DNA from: Bin87 sp965261925
GTDB taxonomy: Bacteria > Chloroflexota > Dehalococcoidia > Lucifugimonadales > UBA3495
NCBI GenBank assembly: GCA_965261925.1
Contig: OZ253486.1
Span: 3,348,001 to 3,412,000 of the forward strand
DNA length: 64,000 bases
Direction: 5' to 3'
The notes under the pieces were generated by a model that was given only the letters and a program-made list of their open reading frames with translations, was not told the origin of the DNA and searched no databases. Within the stretch, counting starts at the first letter, position 1; each line of letters opens with the position of its first letter. The position numbers were made by a program, and so were the translations under genes. Below, piece after piece: positions 63,873 through 64,000 of the stretch.

Positions 63873-64000
63873 ATGGGAACCTTCAGACTTTACACTGGCG
63901 ATGACGGCCAGTCCCACATTGAGACCATTGACCTGGACCAGACACCTGATTGGAAAAGCGCCCAGGCTGCCACCACCATCAGCTTCAGTGAAGGCCCGGC
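63873..64000 (+). CDS. Probable cupin-like protein, cut by window edge
   Basis: ATG 63873 with GGAGG 7 nt upstream. Only 42 residues are visible (MGTFRLYTGDDGQSHIETID, then TTISFSEGP). The opening resembles small cupin proteins that begin RxYTGxDGxSHxE. The metal-binding part lies beyond the window, so this is a guess. Probably in an operon with the hydrolase. Confidence 0.45.
   Translation, partial: MGTFRLYTGDDGQSHIETIDLDQTPDWKSAQAATTISFSEGP

Overview
This 64 kb stretch looks like a degenerate, mobile-element-rich segment of a bacterial chromosome. The best guess for the host is a Chloroflexota lineage of the SAR202/Dehalococcoidia type. That guess is an inference from gene content: a DUF2339/DUF3999 membrane pair, a DUF1800-DUF1501-NHL operon, and a secreted lipoprotein with a long Thr/Pro-rich linker and leucine-rich repeats. 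No rRNA, tRNA or CRISPR array was seen.

Layout. 0-6.4 kb: the end of an IS630 copy, a DnaQ-like exonuclease with a BRCT tail, an IS5 copy, and a frameshifted UvrD helicase-nuclease. 6.4-16.5 kb: an intact IS1380 element, an AlbA_2/GHKL regulator gene split by an IS630 copy, several small genes, an IS256 relic, a duplicated-domain protein, and ISAs1 and integrase relics. 16.5-27.2 kb: DUF3999/DUF2339 genes, plsY, two related lipoproteins, IS5 and ISNCY copies. 27.3-31.4 kb: an LRR/zinc-protease lipoprotein, a TnpB relic and an IS1380 relic. 31.4-38.8 kb: a complete integrase-core IS, a 5'-truncated IS21 carrying an ISNCY copy, two small membrane genes, and a MITE interrupted by an IS5. 39-42.7 kb: the NHL, DUF1501 and DUF1800 operon. 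42.7-46.8 kb: IS1380 copies and a DUF3800 gene cut by an IS5. 47.2-53.3 kb: a tightly packed plus-strand operon of DUF6932-like protein, XRE regulator, HNH-type protein, MORC/MutL-like GHKL ATPase and Z1-domain ATPase. 53.3-59.2 kb: an IS21 with an ISNCY copy nested near each end. 59.2-64 kb: decayed genes, an ISNCY relic, an IS5 copy, an alpha/beta hydrolase and the start of a probable cupin gene.

The most interesting locus is the 47.2-53.3 kb operon. A MORC-type GHKL ATPase next to a Z1 ATPase is the core of MutL/Z1 (Mza-like) anti-phage loci. Here it is preceded by an HNH-type protein and a candidate toxin-antitoxin pair, with a candidate operator just upstream of the first start codon. 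The Z1 gene has been hit by an IS66, whose removal restores the frame exactly, and then by the nested IS21/ISNCY complex, after which nothing recognisable of the operon remains.

Many transposases and several host genes carry single-base frameshifts or short tandem duplications. These could be real decay or assembly indels, and only read-level data can decide. Target-site duplications allow several insertions to be ordered precisely.
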